NCBI GenBank assembly: GCA_027021335.1
Contig: JALUUO010000024.1
Location: 1-63,029 of the forward strand
DNA length: 63,029 nt
Direction: 5' to 3'
Source: Nitrospirota bacterium
Lineage (GTDB): Bacteria > Nitrospirota > Thermodesulfovibrionia > SZUA-242
Within the stretch, counting starts at the first letter, position 1; each line of letters begins with the position of its first letter. The notes below the pieces were generated by a model, which was given only the letters and a program-made list of their open reading frames with translations, made no database searches and had not been told where the DNA came from. Shown one piece after another: positions 52,175 to 61,234 of the stretch. Made by a program: the position numbers and the translations under genes.

Positions 52175-53724
52175 AGTTCTGCCAGACGCCGCCAGTCTCT
52201 ACCGGTTTTGCTGATCAACCTGTCGGCATTGGCAGGACCCTCAGAACCAGAGGCATAAGGAGCCGGCGGACCAAATCCATTTAGGGCCGAAAGAACCGGA
52301 TCCAGGAGTTCCCAGGTAAGCTCAACACCATCCTGCCTAACAAACAGCATGTGATCACCGCTCATACAGTCAATAAGCACCTTTTGGTAGGCATCAAACA
52401 CAGCTCCACTGCTTACACTTTCATAAGAAAACTCCATGCGCACCTGTTGCAGGCATAAACGGGAGCCGGGAACTTTTGTAAAAAAGCTCTGCATTATGCC
52501 CTCGTCAGGTTTAATGCGAAAGACAAGAACATTCGGCCCGGCATAACCAGCCAGTACACGGTCGAACATCAGATGTGGAGCCGCCTTGAACTGGATTGCA
52601 ATCTCGGTAATTCCCCTGGCCAGCCTTTTTCCCGAACGCAAGAAAAACGGGACACCCTGCCATCTCCAGTTATCCACATGAAAAACACCGGCAGCAAAAG
52701 TCGGAGTATTTGAGTTTGGTGGAACATCCTTTTCAGACCTATAATCCGGCACAGGTTTTCCATCCACTATACCGACCACGTACTGGCCGACAGCCCAGCT
52801 TTCATCCAGTTTTTTTGTATCGAAAGGCCGTATAGAGCGAAACACCTTTGTCTTTTCGTTACGCACCTCTTCAGCCTCAAACCTGGCCGGGGGCTCCATG
52901 GCCACTAGTGCAAGAAGCTGAAGTATATGATTTTGAAACATATCCCGGATAACACCCGCACTCTCGTAATAGCCGGCCCGGTGCTCAATTCCAAGCGATT
53001 CAGCCGCAGTGATCTGTACATGATCGATATAACGACGGTTCCATATAGGCTCATAGATGGCGTTTGCAAACCTGAACATCAAAATATTCTGGACTGTTTC
53101 TTTGCCAAGGTAATGATCTATGCGGAATATCTGATTTTCTTCAAAATACTTATGAAGCGTATTTGTGAGACTTCTAGACGTCTTAAGGGAATTACCAAAA
53201 GGTTTTTCAATAATGATACGTGTCCAGCCATGCTCTTTGCGGGCCAGGCCGGCGCCGCCTATGTTGTCGATTACAGTTTCATAAAGCATGGGAGGCAGCG
53301 CTATATAGAAAACCCTGTTGCCTCTTATACCGAATGCCTTGTCAATTTCATCCAGCCGTTTACCCAGTAATTTACCGGACTCGTCACTATCGTATTGAAT
53401 CGGCTGATAATATAAACGCCCGGCAAAATCATTCCATGAGTCTGCGTCAAAAGTTTCCGGAACATAACGCTTTACAGCATCAAGCATGGCGGCACGAAAC
53501 GAATCATCCGAAAAGCCGGTTCTTGCCACACCCATAACGGCAAACTTTTCGGGCAATAAATCTCTACGGTAAAGTTTATATATCGAAGGCAGGACCTTTC
53601 GTGCAGCAAGGTCCCCGGAGGCCCCATAGATTACCAGCACAAACGGATCACTTACCGGTTCAACCGTATGTTCACCGCTGTTAGGCTGAGTCACATTAAG
53701 CTTAGGATGAATTTCGCTGCTCAT
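52171..53724 (-). CDS. zwf: Glucose-6-phosphate dehydrogenase
   Basis: The 517-residue enzyme oxidises glucose 6-phosphate to 6-phosphogluconolactone, making NAD(P)H. The GASGDLAARKVLPSIY coenzyme-binding loop and the active-site RIDHYLGKETVQN are present, as are IIIEKPFG, IWNRRYIDHVQIT and the FFLRSGKR motif. An N-terminal extension of about 25 residues precedes the Rossmann start. Length fits (about 500). No 6-phosphogluconolactonase (pgl) gene is in the operon. Four bases before gnd on the same strand; overlaps the outer-membrane protein gene. Confidence 0.96.
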   Translation of the reverse strand: MSSEIHPKLNVTQPNSGEHTVEPVSDPFVLVIYGASGDLAARKVLPSIYKLYRRDLLPEKFAVMGVARTGFSDDSFRAAMLDAVKRYVPETFDADSWNDFAGRLYYQPIQYDSDESGKLLGKRLDEIDKAFGIRGNRVFYIALPPMLYETVIDNIGGAGLARKEHGWTRIIIEKPFGNSLKTSRSLTNTLHKYFEENQIFRIDHYLGKETVQNILMFRFANAIYEPIWNRRYIDHVQITAAESLGIEHRAGYYESAGVIRDMFQNHILQLLALVAMEPPARFEAEEVRNEKTKVFRSIRPFDTKKLDESWAVGQYVVGIVDGKPVPDYRSEKDVPPNSNTPTFAAGVFHVDNWRWQGVPFFLRSGKRLARGITEIAIQFKAAPHLMFDRVLAGYAGPNVLVFRIKPDEGIMQSFFTKVPGSRLCLQQVRMEFSYESVSSGAVFDAYQKVLIDCMSGDHMLFVRQDGVELTWELLDPVLSALNGFGPPAPYASGSEGPANADRLISKTGRDWRRLAEL

Positions 53725-53728
53725 TATA

Positions 53729-54631
53729 TTAACTTTTTTTCACTGCATGACCGCCGAACTTGTTTCTCAAGGCGGCCAGCACACGATTTGAAAAAGGATC
53801 ATCCTGGCGAGACCTGAACCTTTGGAAAAGTGAAGCCGCAATAACAGGCGCAGGTACACCCGTCTCTATAGCCTGCTGCAGAGTCCAGCGCCCCTCGCCG
53901 GAATCCTCCACCCAGCCGCTAAGCTTTGACATATCACTATCGTCCTTAAAAGCGTCTTCAGCCAATTCCAGAAGCCAGGAACGGATCACACTGCCTTGGT
54001 TCCACAGGTGTGAAATCTTCTCAAAGTCAAAACCGGTTCCGTAATCTGAGGCACTCATTATCTCGAACCCTTCTGCATAGGCAGCCATCATTCCATATTC
54101 GATGCCGTTATGAACCATCTTTACAAAATGACCGGCCCCAGTAGGACCGCAGTAAAGATATCCCTCGACAGGAGCAAGCGATTTCAGAACAGGCTCCAGG
54201 TGTTCATATACATCCCTGGCACCTCCGACCATTGTACAATATCCGATCTTAAGGCCCCAGATACCGCCGCTTACTCCGGCATCCATATAGCGAATACCTT
54301 TTAGTTCCAATTCTTCGGCATGTTTTATATCATCCTTATAATAACTGTTACCGCCGTCAACAACTATGTCCCCTTCTTCCAGAAGATCCGCCAGGGCAGT
54401 AACATGTTCGTCAACTATACGGCCTGCAGGAAGCATCAACCAAACAACACGTGGGCCCTCGAGTTTTTTTACGACATCCTCAAGAGAGGCCGCGCCTATA
54501 GCGCCTTCTGACTCAATCTGCCGCACCTTGTCCGCACTGCGATTAAAGGCTACCACCTGGTGCCCATGCTGAAGCAACCGGCGGGCCATGTTCATTCCCA
54601 TACGACCCAGTCCGACAATAGCAATTTTCAT
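53729..54631 (-). CDS. gnd: 6-phosphogluconate dehydrogenase, decarboxylating, short GndA/YqeC type
   Basis: A 300-residue enzyme that converts 6-phosphogluconate to ribulose 5-phosphate and CO2. The NAD(P)-binding GLGRMGMNMARRL is at residues 7-19, then VWLMLPAG, VDGGNSYYKDD, MDAGVSGGIWGLKIGYCTMVGG and the catalytic FVKMVHNGIEYGMM. It is the shorter (about 300) type found with NAD preference rather than the 468-residue GndA. It lies between tkt and zwf in one operon, with only a few bases to each. Confidence 0.94.
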   Translation of the reverse strand: MKIAIVGLGRMGMNMARRLLQHGHQVVAFNRSADKVRQIESEGAIGAASLEDVVKKLEGPRVVWLMLPAGRIVDEHVTALADLLEEGDIVVDGGNSYYKDDIKHAEELELKGIRYMDAGVSGGIWGLKIGYCTMVGGARDVYEHLEPVLKSLAPVEGYLYCGPTGAGHFVKMVHNGIEYGMMAAYAEGFEIMSASDYGTGFDFEKISHLWNQGSVIRSWLLELAEDAFKDDSDMSKLSGWVEDSGEGRWTLQQAIETGVPAPVIAASLFQRFRSRQDDPFSNRVLAALRNKFGGHAVKKS

Positions 54632-54671
54632 ACTCTTTACCTCCTTTGGATTTGTACTTAGCCTTTAACTT

Positions 54672-56690
54672 TTAGCCTTTTCCCTTTTTTCCAAGCAGTC
54701 CATGGGCCAGTTTTATTACGTTATCAAGTGTAAAGCCATACTTTTCAAAAACCACGCCGGCCGGCGCAGATGCACCGAATTTGTTAATACCCAGTATAGC
54801 ACCGTCGATTCCGACGTAACGTTCCCACCCCATAGGAGAGGCTGCTTCGATAGCCAGTCTAGCTCGTACATCCGGAGGCAGAACCTTTTTGCGATAATTC
54901 AGAGTTTGCCGCTCAAAAACCTCCCACGAAGCCATATTTACAACCCGAACCGCCAGGCCATCCGCAGTCATCCGCTCGTGGGCCGCCAGGGCAATTTCTA
55001 TCTCGGATCCGGTAGCAATCACAATTAAATCCGGTTTTTTAGCATGCGGAGATTCGGCAATAATATACCCTCCCTTGGTAACCCCAGAGGCTGAGGTATA
55101 TTTTTTTCTGTCAAGCACAGGCAGCCCCTGCCTGGTAAGAATAATAGCCGTAGGCCCGTCAGAGCGTTGAATCGCCATCTTCCAGGCAACCGACACCTCG
55201 TTTGCATCAGCAGGCCGGATAACATCCAGGTTAGGTATCGCCCGTAGAGATGCCAGGTGTTCAATAGGCTGGTGTGTAGGTCCGTCTTCGCCCAGCCCTA
55301 TGGAATCATGAGTAAAGATATATACCACACGTATCCTCATAAGAGCCGCCAGCCTGATGGCCGGTCTCATGTAGTCTGAAAAGACCAGAAAGGTTGCGCC
55401 GTACGGAATAATACCGCTTAAAGCCATCCCATTCATCACAGAGCCCATAGCATGTTCACGAACCCCGAACCTTATGTTACGGCCGGCGGAATCAACTGCA
55501 AACTCCCCCAGCCCTTTAAGATCAGTATTATTTGAAGCCGCAAGGTCTGCCGAGCCTCCTATCAACATAGGAAGATTGCCTGCAATAGAGTTTAGAACTT
55601 TGCCGGAGGCCGATCTTGTGGCCATTTTTCCAGTATCAACATCAAAACCAGGCAACGAACTTTCCCATCCATCAGGAAGCCGGCCAGTGCCTAGATCTTT
55701 TAACAGGCCGCCCAAATCCCGAAATTTTTTATTGTACCTTTTTACAACTTCTTTCCAGGCAACCTCATCAGCCCGGCCTTTTTTAACCGCCTTTCTGAAA
55801 TGTGTAAGCGCGATCTTCGGCAGATAAAAGGCGGGTTTCTGCGGCCAGCCGAAGTGTTCCTTCACAAGCTTGATCTCTTCTTCACCAAGAGGTGAACCAT
55901 GAGCTGAAGGTGAGTCCTGCTTGTGTGGGCTGCCGTAACCGATATGGGTACGCGCTATAATAATTGAAGGGCGCTTTGTTTCCTTTTTTGCTTTTTGTAT
56001 GGCCGTGTCTATTTCTTTGATGTCCAGGCCGTCAACATGCTGAACATGCCAGCCATAAGCTTCAAACCTCTTGCCCCTATCCTCGGTAAACGAAATATCA
56101 GTGGTGCCGTCAATGGTGATTCTATTGTCGGAGTACAGGTAAACAATCCTGCCCAGGCCCAGGTGTCCGGCAAGAGAAGCCGCTTCTGAGGCTACACCCT
56201 CCATAAGATCTCCATCACTCAATATACCGTAAATATGGTAATCAAATATGGGAAACCCCTTTTTATTAAAATAACCTGACAGATACCGCTGTGCCATGGC
56301 CATGCCAACACCGCTTGCAAATCCCTGCCCTAGTGGCCCGGTGGTCATCTCAATTCCGATGTCACGGTCCACTTCTGGATGACCCGGTGTTAGACTGCCC
56401 CACTGCCTGAACCGCTTCAGTTCCGACATGGGCAGACTGTAGCCGGTAAGATGCAGAAGCGAATACAAAAGCATGGAAGCATGCCCTGCCGAAAGCACAA
56501 ACCTATCACGGTTTATCCAGGCAGGGTTCTTCGGGTTGTGACGAAGGTGTCTGGTCCATAATACATAAGCCATAGCCGCATCTCCCATGGGAGCACCGGG
56601 GTGGCCGGATTTCGCCTTTTCCACACCTTCGATTGACAACATTCTTATAGTGTTGATACAAAGTTCATCTAATTGCATTCCTTTACTCAT
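54672..56690 (-). CDS. tkt: Transketolase
   Basis: A 672-residue thiamine-diphosphate enzyme of the pentose phosphate pathway. The substrate-side [17 protein letters not shown], the thiamine-binding [26 protein letters not shown], and the second-domain [25 protein letters not shown] and GEXXX-type segments are all present. The start chosen is ATG at 56690, with GGAGG five bases before it, giving [19 protein letters not shown]; the frame also extends two codons to a GTG. It heads the tkt-gnd-zwf-OMP operon. A possible upstream regulator is the terminator-bearing RNA at 56801-56885. Confidence 0.96.
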   Translation of the reverse strand: MSKGMQLDELCINTIRMLSIEGVEKAKSGHPGAPMGDAAMAYVLWTRHLRHNPKNPAWINRDRFVLSAGHASMLLYSLLHLTGYSLPMSELKRFRQWGSLTPGHPEVDRDIGIEMTTGPLGQGFASGVGMAMAQRYLSGYFNKKGFPIFDYHIYGILSDGDLMEGVASEAASLAGHLGLGRIVYLYSDNRITIDGTTDISFTEDRGKRFEAYGWHVQHVDGLDIKEIDTAIQKAKKETKRPSIIIARTHIGYGSPHKQDSPSAHGSPLGEEEIKLVKEHFGWPQKPAFYLPKIALTHFRKAVKKGRADEVAWKEVVKRYNKKFRDLGGLLKDLGTGRLPDGWESSLPGFDVDTGKMATRSASGKVLNSIAGNLPMLIGGSADLAASNNTDLKGLGEFAVDSAGRNIRFGVREHAMGSVMNGMALSGIIPYGATFLVFSDYMRPAIRLAALMRIRVVYIFTHDSIGLGEDGPTHQPIEHLASLRAIPNLDVIRPADANEVSVAWKMAIQRSDGPTAIILTRQGLPVLDRKKYTSASGVTKGGYIIAESPHAKKPDLIVIATGSEIEIALAAHERMTADGLAVRVVNMASWEVFERQTLNYRKKVLPPDVRARLAIEAASPMGWERYVGIDGAILGINKFGASAPAGVVFEKYGFTLDNVIKLAHGLLGKKGKG

Positions 56691-56800
56691 TAGCACCTCC
56701 CATGGAACGGATTAATTTCAGATGACGTAATAATATCATATGAGGTAACTACATTGTGTATCTAAAAAAGTGGGAGATTGAAAAAGATAAAAAAAGAATA

Positions 56801-56885
56801 AAAAAACCGGGAACGCTCAAAAGGCGTTCCCGATGAAAATAATGGAAAGAAGGGTCAGGAGGGAAATTCCCTTCTCCCGTATATA
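56801..56885 (-). ncRNA. Putative small RNA or attenuator leader upstream of tkt
   Basis: On the reverse strand, a perfect 9-bp stem (CGGGAACGC/GCGTTCCCG, 56808-56816 and 56824-56832) is followed by TTTTTTT, an intrinsic terminator. A second stem upstream pairs AGAAGGG with CCCTTCT and displays a TTCCCTCCTG loop that is complementary to a Shine-Dalgarno sequence. There is no minus-strand gene above it, so the terminator ends a transcript whose start lies about 56885 or further right. It could be an independent small RNA or an attenuator in the tkt leader. The rest of the 387-base spacer to 57078 holds AT-rich sequence without a gene. Confidence 0.5.
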
Positions 56886-57019
56886 TAATCTACTATAATT
56901 GTGAAGATTTTGTGAATAGGAAGATATAAGTATTTAGAATTGATACGCGCCTAAAACGTTCCGTAGCAGTTAATTATGATACAACGCCTCAGGAAATTCA
57001 ATTCTTGGTTGACGAGCCA

Positions 57020-57034
57020 TGACAATTTATGTCA
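57020..57034. promoter_or_regulatory. TGACA-N5-TGTCA inverted repeat upstream of kefF-like gene
   Basis: TGACA ATTTA TGTCA (57020-57034) lies 44 bases before the KefF-like start; TTGAC occurs just upstream at 57009-57013. It may be an operator. No conclusive promoter spacing was found. Confidence 0.3.
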
Positions 57035-57078
57035 AAACATCAATAAACTCACAAAATAAAGCCTGACGCCATATATCT

Positions 57079-57696
57079 TTGAAAAGCTTTAAAAACAATA
57101 TTCTTGTTCTCTTCGCTCATCCGGCCTTACAAAACTCCCGTGTGAACAGTCAGCTTATTAATTACGTAAAAGATCTTAAGGGTGTAACATTTCATGACCT
57201 TTATGAAACATATCCGGATTTTTATATAGATGTAAAATACGAGCAGAACTTGCTGCTGAAAAATGATATTATCGTCTTCCATCACCCGCTTTTCTGGTTC
57301 AGCGTTCCGGCAATATTAAGAGAATGGATGGATCTCGTTCTGCAACATATGTGGGCATATGGCAAAACAGGAATGGCTCTGCAGGGTAAAAAGCTGTTTA
57401 ACGTAATCACAACCGGAGGCAGGGAATCCATGTTTCAGCATGATGGATATTATGGGCATACAATGATTGAATTTCTTACGCCGATTATGCAGTCTGCACA
57501 TGTTTGCGGCATGGAATTTTTACCTCCGTTTGTTGTCCACGGAACCCGTAATATCACACAGCCGGAGATAAAACGCTACGGAGATGACTATCAAAAACTG
57601 ATTTTATCCCTCCGTGATGGCAGAGTGGATCTTGAGGCGGCGCGATCGCATCAAAGGATTAATTCAGATTTAGAAAGTATAATCAAAACGATCTGA
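57079..57696 (+). CDS. kefF: KefF-like NAD(P)H oxidoreductase (flavodoxin-2 fold)
   Basis: A 205-residue flavoprotein of the NAD(P)H dehydrogenase/KefF family. It opens with NILVLFAHPALQNSRVNSQL, then HHPLFWFSVPAILREWMDLVL with the FMN/phosphate contact typical of KefF and MdaB-type proteins, and KKLFNVITTGG. In E. coli KefF is the cytoplasmic activator of the glutathione-gated K+ efflux channel KefC. It sits 47 bases before a KefC-like gene, supporting that pairing. The start is TTG at 57079; no strong ribosome-binding site is seen. Confidence 0.85.
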   Translation: MKSFKNNILVLFAHPALQNSRVNSQLINYVKDLKGVTFHDLYETYPDFYIDVKYEQNLLLKNDIIVFHHPLFWFSVPAILREWMDLVLQHMWAYGKTGMALQGKKLFNVITTGGRESMFQHDGYYGHTMIEFLTPIMQSAHVCGMEFLPPFVVHGTRNITQPEIKRYGDDYQKLILSLRDGRVDLEAARSHQRINSDLESIIKTI

Positions 57697-57743
57697 GCGA
57701 AATATTTACAAGCTATTTTAAGAGAGTTCCTAAGGGTGTTTCT

Positions 57744-59654
57744 TTGCAAGGAGAAGGCTTTTTTTTTCAGGCATTTGTATATCTTTCTGCAGCGGTCATA
57801 TCGGTCCCTGTAGCAAAGCGGTTCGGGCTCGGATCAGTTCTCGGTTACCTAATCGCCGGTTTTGCCATCGGCCCATTCGGTTTTCAATTGATAGGGAAGG
57901 AAGGGCAGGATGTCATACACTTCGCCGAGTTCGGTGTTGTGATGATGCTGTTTCTCATAGGGCTTGAACTTCAACCGTCACTTTTATGGCGTCTCCGAGG
58001 TCCAATTCTTGGAATGGGAGGCTTGCAGGTAGGCCTGACAACCGCAGCGATAACATCGGTAGCTATGATTTTTGGCCTTCCCCTGCAATCAGCTTTGGCA
58101 GTCGGAATGACTCTTTCACTGTCATCCACAGCAATTGTTCTTCAAACATTGAGTGAGAAGAATCTCATGAAAACGGATGCCGGACAGAGCGCGTTTTCGG
58201 TGCTCCTGTTCCAGGATATGGCTGTTATTCCCATGCTTGCCATTATGCCTATATTGGCAATGAAGGCTGTTGGGGCGGCAAAAAAAACCGAAGAGGCACA
58301 CGGAGGAAGCACAACATGGGTTGAAGGTTTTCCAGGCTGGGGACAGGCCCTTATGGTGGTCGGCGTAATTGTTTTTATAATTATAGGCGGACTTTTCCTA
58401 ATAAGACCTTTTTTCCGTTATGTTGCAAAAACAAGACTTCGGGAGCTCTTTACCGCTGCGGCCCTTCTTCTGGTTATAGGCATATCACTGCTTATGTCAA
58501 AGGTAGGATTAAGCCCTGCCCTGGGTACGTTTCTGGCAGGAGTTGTATTGGCTAACAGCGAATACCGCCATGAGCTTGAGGTAAACATCGAGCCTTTTAA
58601 AGGTCTGCTCCTTGGCTTATTTTTCATTGCCGTGGGCGCATCCATCGATTTTGGTTTTATTAAAGCAAAACCAGGTCTCATCGGCATGCTTGTAGGTTGC
58701 CTAATAGCCCTTAAACTAATAGTGCTCCTGATAGTTGGCAAAATATTTAAAATCAAGCATGATCAGAATATTCTTTTCGCATTTTCACTTGCACAGGGTG
58801 GAGAGTTTGCCTTTGTTCTGTTTTCCTTTGCGGTGCAGAACCATGTTATCAGCAACACTGTTGCGAATCCTCTAATTGGAGCAGTGGCGCTTTCAATGGC
58901 CCTTACGCCTCTTACCCTGATTGTTAACGAAAAATTTATTCAGCCCAGATTCGGAACACATGAAAAAGAGGAGAGGGAAGCAGATAGTATCGATGAAGAA
59001 AACGCTGTTATTATTGCCGGATTTGGAAATTTTGGCAGTATCGTGGGGCGGCTGCTAAGGGCAAACGGTATCGGAATAACAGTTCTTGAGCATGATTCCG
59101 ACAGGGTGGAACTCCTGAGAAAACTTGGCCTCAAGGTTTTTTATGGTGACGCCTCCCGCCAGGGTCTTCTCCATGCGGCTGGAGCGGTAAAAGCCCGGAT
59201 CTTGATACTTGCCTTCAATGACCATGAAAAAACAGTTAATATCGTGCATATGGTAAAGAAGCATTACCCGCATCTGACAATTTTTACACGTTCTTATGGA
59301 AGGACGGAAGTTTTCGATCTGTTGGACGAGGGTGTGCATCATGTATATCGAGATACATTCGACACATCTCTCAAGGTTGGGATTGACGTGCTTACAACCC
59401 TGGGGTTCAGAGCATATCAAGCTCACCGTGTTGCCAAAACATTTAGGCATCACGACGAAGATGCAACTCATGTTCTGCGCCATGTACGCCATGATAAAAA
59501 TAAGTTCATCAGTATATCCCGCCAGAGGATTGAAGACTTGGAACAGCTTATGCTTACAGAGCTGCTCGACCCTGATGAACATATTGATACGGGTTGGGAT
59601 GATACATACGTTATTAAGGAGTTCGGAGGTAAAAATAAAGATAAGGAAATCTGA
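57744..59654 (+). CDS. kefC: KefB/KefC-type K+/H+ antiporter
   Basis: A 636-residue CPA2 antiporter. Residues about 1-390 hold 12-13 hydrophobic segments with GSVLGYLIAGFAIGPFGF, FLIGLELQPSLLW, ALAVGMTLSLSSTAIVLQTL and LLLFQDMAVIPML. The cytoplasmic TrkA-N/RCK domain begins near 420 with IIAGFGNFGSIVGRLL, an NAD-binding motif. The GLELQP motif and the HDEDATH-rich C-terminal tail are typical of the Kef group. The expected function is potassium efflux gated by glutathione adducts or redox state. Start codon TTG; co-transcribed with the KefF-like gene. Confidence 0.92.
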   Translation: MQGEGFFFQAFVYLSAAVISVPVAKRFGLGSVLGYLIAGFAIGPFGFQLIGKEGQDVIHFAEFGVVMMLFLIGLELQPSLLWRLRGPILGMGGLQVGLTTAAITSVAMIFGLPLQSALAVGMTLSLSSTAIVLQTLSEKNLMKTDAGQSAFSVLLFQDMAVIPMLAIMPILAMKAVGAAKKTEEAHGGSTTWVEGFPGWGQALMVVGVIVFIIIGGLFLIRPFFRYVAKTRLRELFTAAALLLVIGISLLMSKVGLSPALGTFLAGVVLANSEYRHELEVNIEPFKGLLLGLFFIAVGASIDFGFIKAKPGLIGMLVGCLIALKLIVLLIVGKIFKIKHDQNILFAFSLAQGGEFAFVLFSFAVQNHVISNTVANPLIGAVALSMALTPLTLIVNEKFIQPRFGTHEKEEREADSIDEENAVIIAGFGNFGSIVGRLLRANGIGITVLEHDSDRVELLRKLGLKVFYGDASRQGLLHAAGAVKARILILAFNDHEKTVNIVHMVKKHYPHLTIFTRSYGRTEVFDLLDEGVHHVYRDTFDTSLKVGIDVLTTLGFRAYQAHRVAKTFRHHDEDATHVLRHVRHDKNKFISISRQRIEDLEQLMLTELLDPDEHIDTGWDDTYVIKEFGGKNKDKEI

Positions 59655-59770
59655 GAAGATTAAAAAATAAGACAAATTTATACGGTATTCTGCAAAAACC
59701 TTGGTAGTGGATCAAATTTGTAATATATTTCTTACAATCAGGGAATGTTCATAAACGGTTTCTTCAGTCG

Positions 59771-60142
59771 TTATTTTGTTGACGTTTGTTTGATGTTATT
59801 TTCATTTTTCTCTATTAATGATTTTTCTTTAATATGTTTTTCACCCCACTCGTGCATTGAGTCGAGAATCGGTTTAAGACTTTTACCAAGGGAAGTAAGG
59901 GAATATTCCACTTTAGGCGGTACTTGTGGATAAACTTTTCTATGAATAATACCATGTTTTTCCATATTTCTAAGTTGTTGTGTAAGCATCTTTTGCGTAA
60001 TTCCATTAATAACACGGTGCAACTCGCAGAATCGCTTTACTCCCTTAAATAATTCCCGAAGTATCAAAACCTTCCATTGCCCTCCAATCACCTCTAGAGT
60101 GATTTCTACGGGACAGCCTGTTTTTTTGTTGTTATTTTCCAT
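59771..60142 (-). CDS. HxlR/DUF24-family transcriptional regulator
   Basis: A 123-residue winged-helix regulator. It starts MENNNKKTGCPVEITLEVIGGQW; the N-terminal Cys10 before PVE is the redox-sensing cysteine position of HxlR, YodB and HypR proteins. The body has KVLILRELFKGVKRFCELHRVINGITQKMLTQQLRNMEKHGI and the wing VPPKVEYSLTSLGKSL. These proteins respond to quinones, aldehydes or disulfide stress. It is divergent from a pirin gene, with a TACT-N4-AGTA palindrome in the spacer, so it probably regulates both. Confidence 0.9.
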   Translation of the reverse strand: MENNNKKTGCPVEITLEVIGGQWKVLILRELFKGVKRFCELHRVINGITQKMLTQQLRNMEKHGIIHRKVYPQVPPKVEYSLTSLGKSLKPILDSMHEWGEKHIKEKSLIEKNENNIKQTSTK

Positions 60143-60177
60143 GTTTTCTCCCTATAGTATCCTTTTGGGTAGTATAT

Positions 60178-60189
60178 TACTTAAAAGTA
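60178..60189. promoter_or_regulatory. TACT-N4-AGTA palindrome, candidate HxlR-family operator
   Basis: TACTTAAAAGTA lies just upstream of the pirin promoter and resembles the TACT/AGTA half-sites of YodB-type boxes, though with a 4- rather than 7-base spacer. It is in the 124-base hxlR-pirin divergent spacer. Confidence 0.45.
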
Positions 60190-60194
60190 CATAC

Positions 60195-60223
60195 TTGACG
60201 TATTGTCTGTTTTGAAATATATT
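60195..60223 (+). promoter_or_regulatory. Sigma-70-type promoter of the pirin gene
   Basis: TTGACG at 60195-60200 and TATATT at 60218-60223 are separated by 17 bases, a near-consensus -35/-10 pair, ending 43 bases before the pirin ATG. The operator-like palindrome is immediately upstream. Confidence 0.75.
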
Positions 60224-60266
60224 CTATTTTAGAGCATATAAAATGTCAAAACAAAGGAGCTACATT

Positions 60267-61007
60267 ATGAAAAAGCATGAAAAGGTAAAGGCTGAAGACC
60301 TTCACTATATGGAGGCCAGTGATATGCATCCGGCAAACACATATTTTCATTTTTCTTTTTCCAACTATTATGACCCTAAAAATATGAATTTTGGAGTCTT
60401 AAGAGTAATAAATGATGACAATGTGAAACCTAAGAGTGGTTTCGGCACTCATCCTCACCGTGATATGGAAATTTTCAGTTATGTAGTTGACGGAAAACTT
60501 ACACACCGTGACAGTGCCGGCAACCATGAAATTCTTAGTCGCGGACATGTGCAGTGTATTTCAGCCGGAAATGGCGTGACACATTCCGAGCTTAATGAGC
60601 AGGATGACTGGTGCCGTTTTCTTCAGATATGGATTTTACCAGAGGCAAAAAATTTACCTGTTAGATATGATTTTCATAAGTTTTCTTTCGAAGACAGAAA
60701 CAACAGATTATTACAAATTATATCCGGATCAAAAAACAAGGATCTTGCGCCGCTTTATATTTGTCAAGATCTAAATGTCTATGTATCTGAGCTAACCGCA
60801 AAAGATAAGAGTATATTTTTCACCCTAAAGGAAGACCGCCAGGCATATATCTTCTGCTTTGAAGGAAGCATAGATATTGATCAATATCCATCTCTAAAAG
60901 AGCGTGACTCACTGAAGGTATACGACCAAGGCAATATAGACATTACTCTTAGCTCCGATAAAGCGCAATTCATCATTGTTGAGATGCAGCAAGAAAAAAC
61001 AGATTAA
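60267..61007 (+). CDS. Pirin-family protein
   Basis: A 246-residue bicupin. The ATG at 60267 has AAAGGAGC seven bases before it; the frame is open eight codons upstream but without a better site. The cupin metal-binding motif is FGTHPHRDMEIFSYV, and HSELNEQDDWCRFLQIWI follows. Pirins include quercetinase-like enzymes and iron-dependent redox proteins; activity is not assignable here. It is divergent from, and likely controlled by, the HxlR-type regulator. Confidence 0.88.
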   Translation: MKKHEKVKAEDLHYMEASDMHPANTYFHFSFSNYYDPKNMNFGVLRVINDDNVKPKSGFGTHPHRDMEIFSYVVDGKLTHRDSAGNHEILSRGHVQCISAGNGVTHSELNEQDDWCRFLQIWILPEAKNLPVRYDFHKFSFEDRNNRLLQIISGSKNKDLAPLYICQDLNVYVSELTAKDKSIFFTLKEDRQAYIFCFEGSIDIDQYPSLKERDSLKVYDQGNIDITLSSDKAQFIIVEMQQEKTD

Positions 61008-61044
61008 TCCCTTTCCGGAAGACCTCAACCTTCTCCAAAATGCG

Positions 61045-61083
61045 GGTGGTGGAGCAGCTAATTATTTACGTGCTTCCGCCACC
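61045..61083 (+). terminator. Hairpin after the pirin gene
   Basis: GGTGGTGGAGC (61045-61055) pairs with GCTTCCGCCACC (61072-61083) with a bulged T and one G-U pair, about 38 bases after the pirin stop. No T-run follows directly, so its efficiency as a terminator is doubtful. The remainder of the spacer to 61234 shows no gene. Confidence 0.4.
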
Positions 61084-61234
61084 TCGTTGATTAATAAAAA
61101 TAACAATATTTCAAATCTTTAGTTGACTTAGGAGTTCCAAGGATAAATGCCGCCCTGTAAATCAGATGTGCTTTCGGCAAAACCATTTAGGGCAATTATT
61201 AATTAATCGTTGAAAACAGTTAAAATATAGCTGT

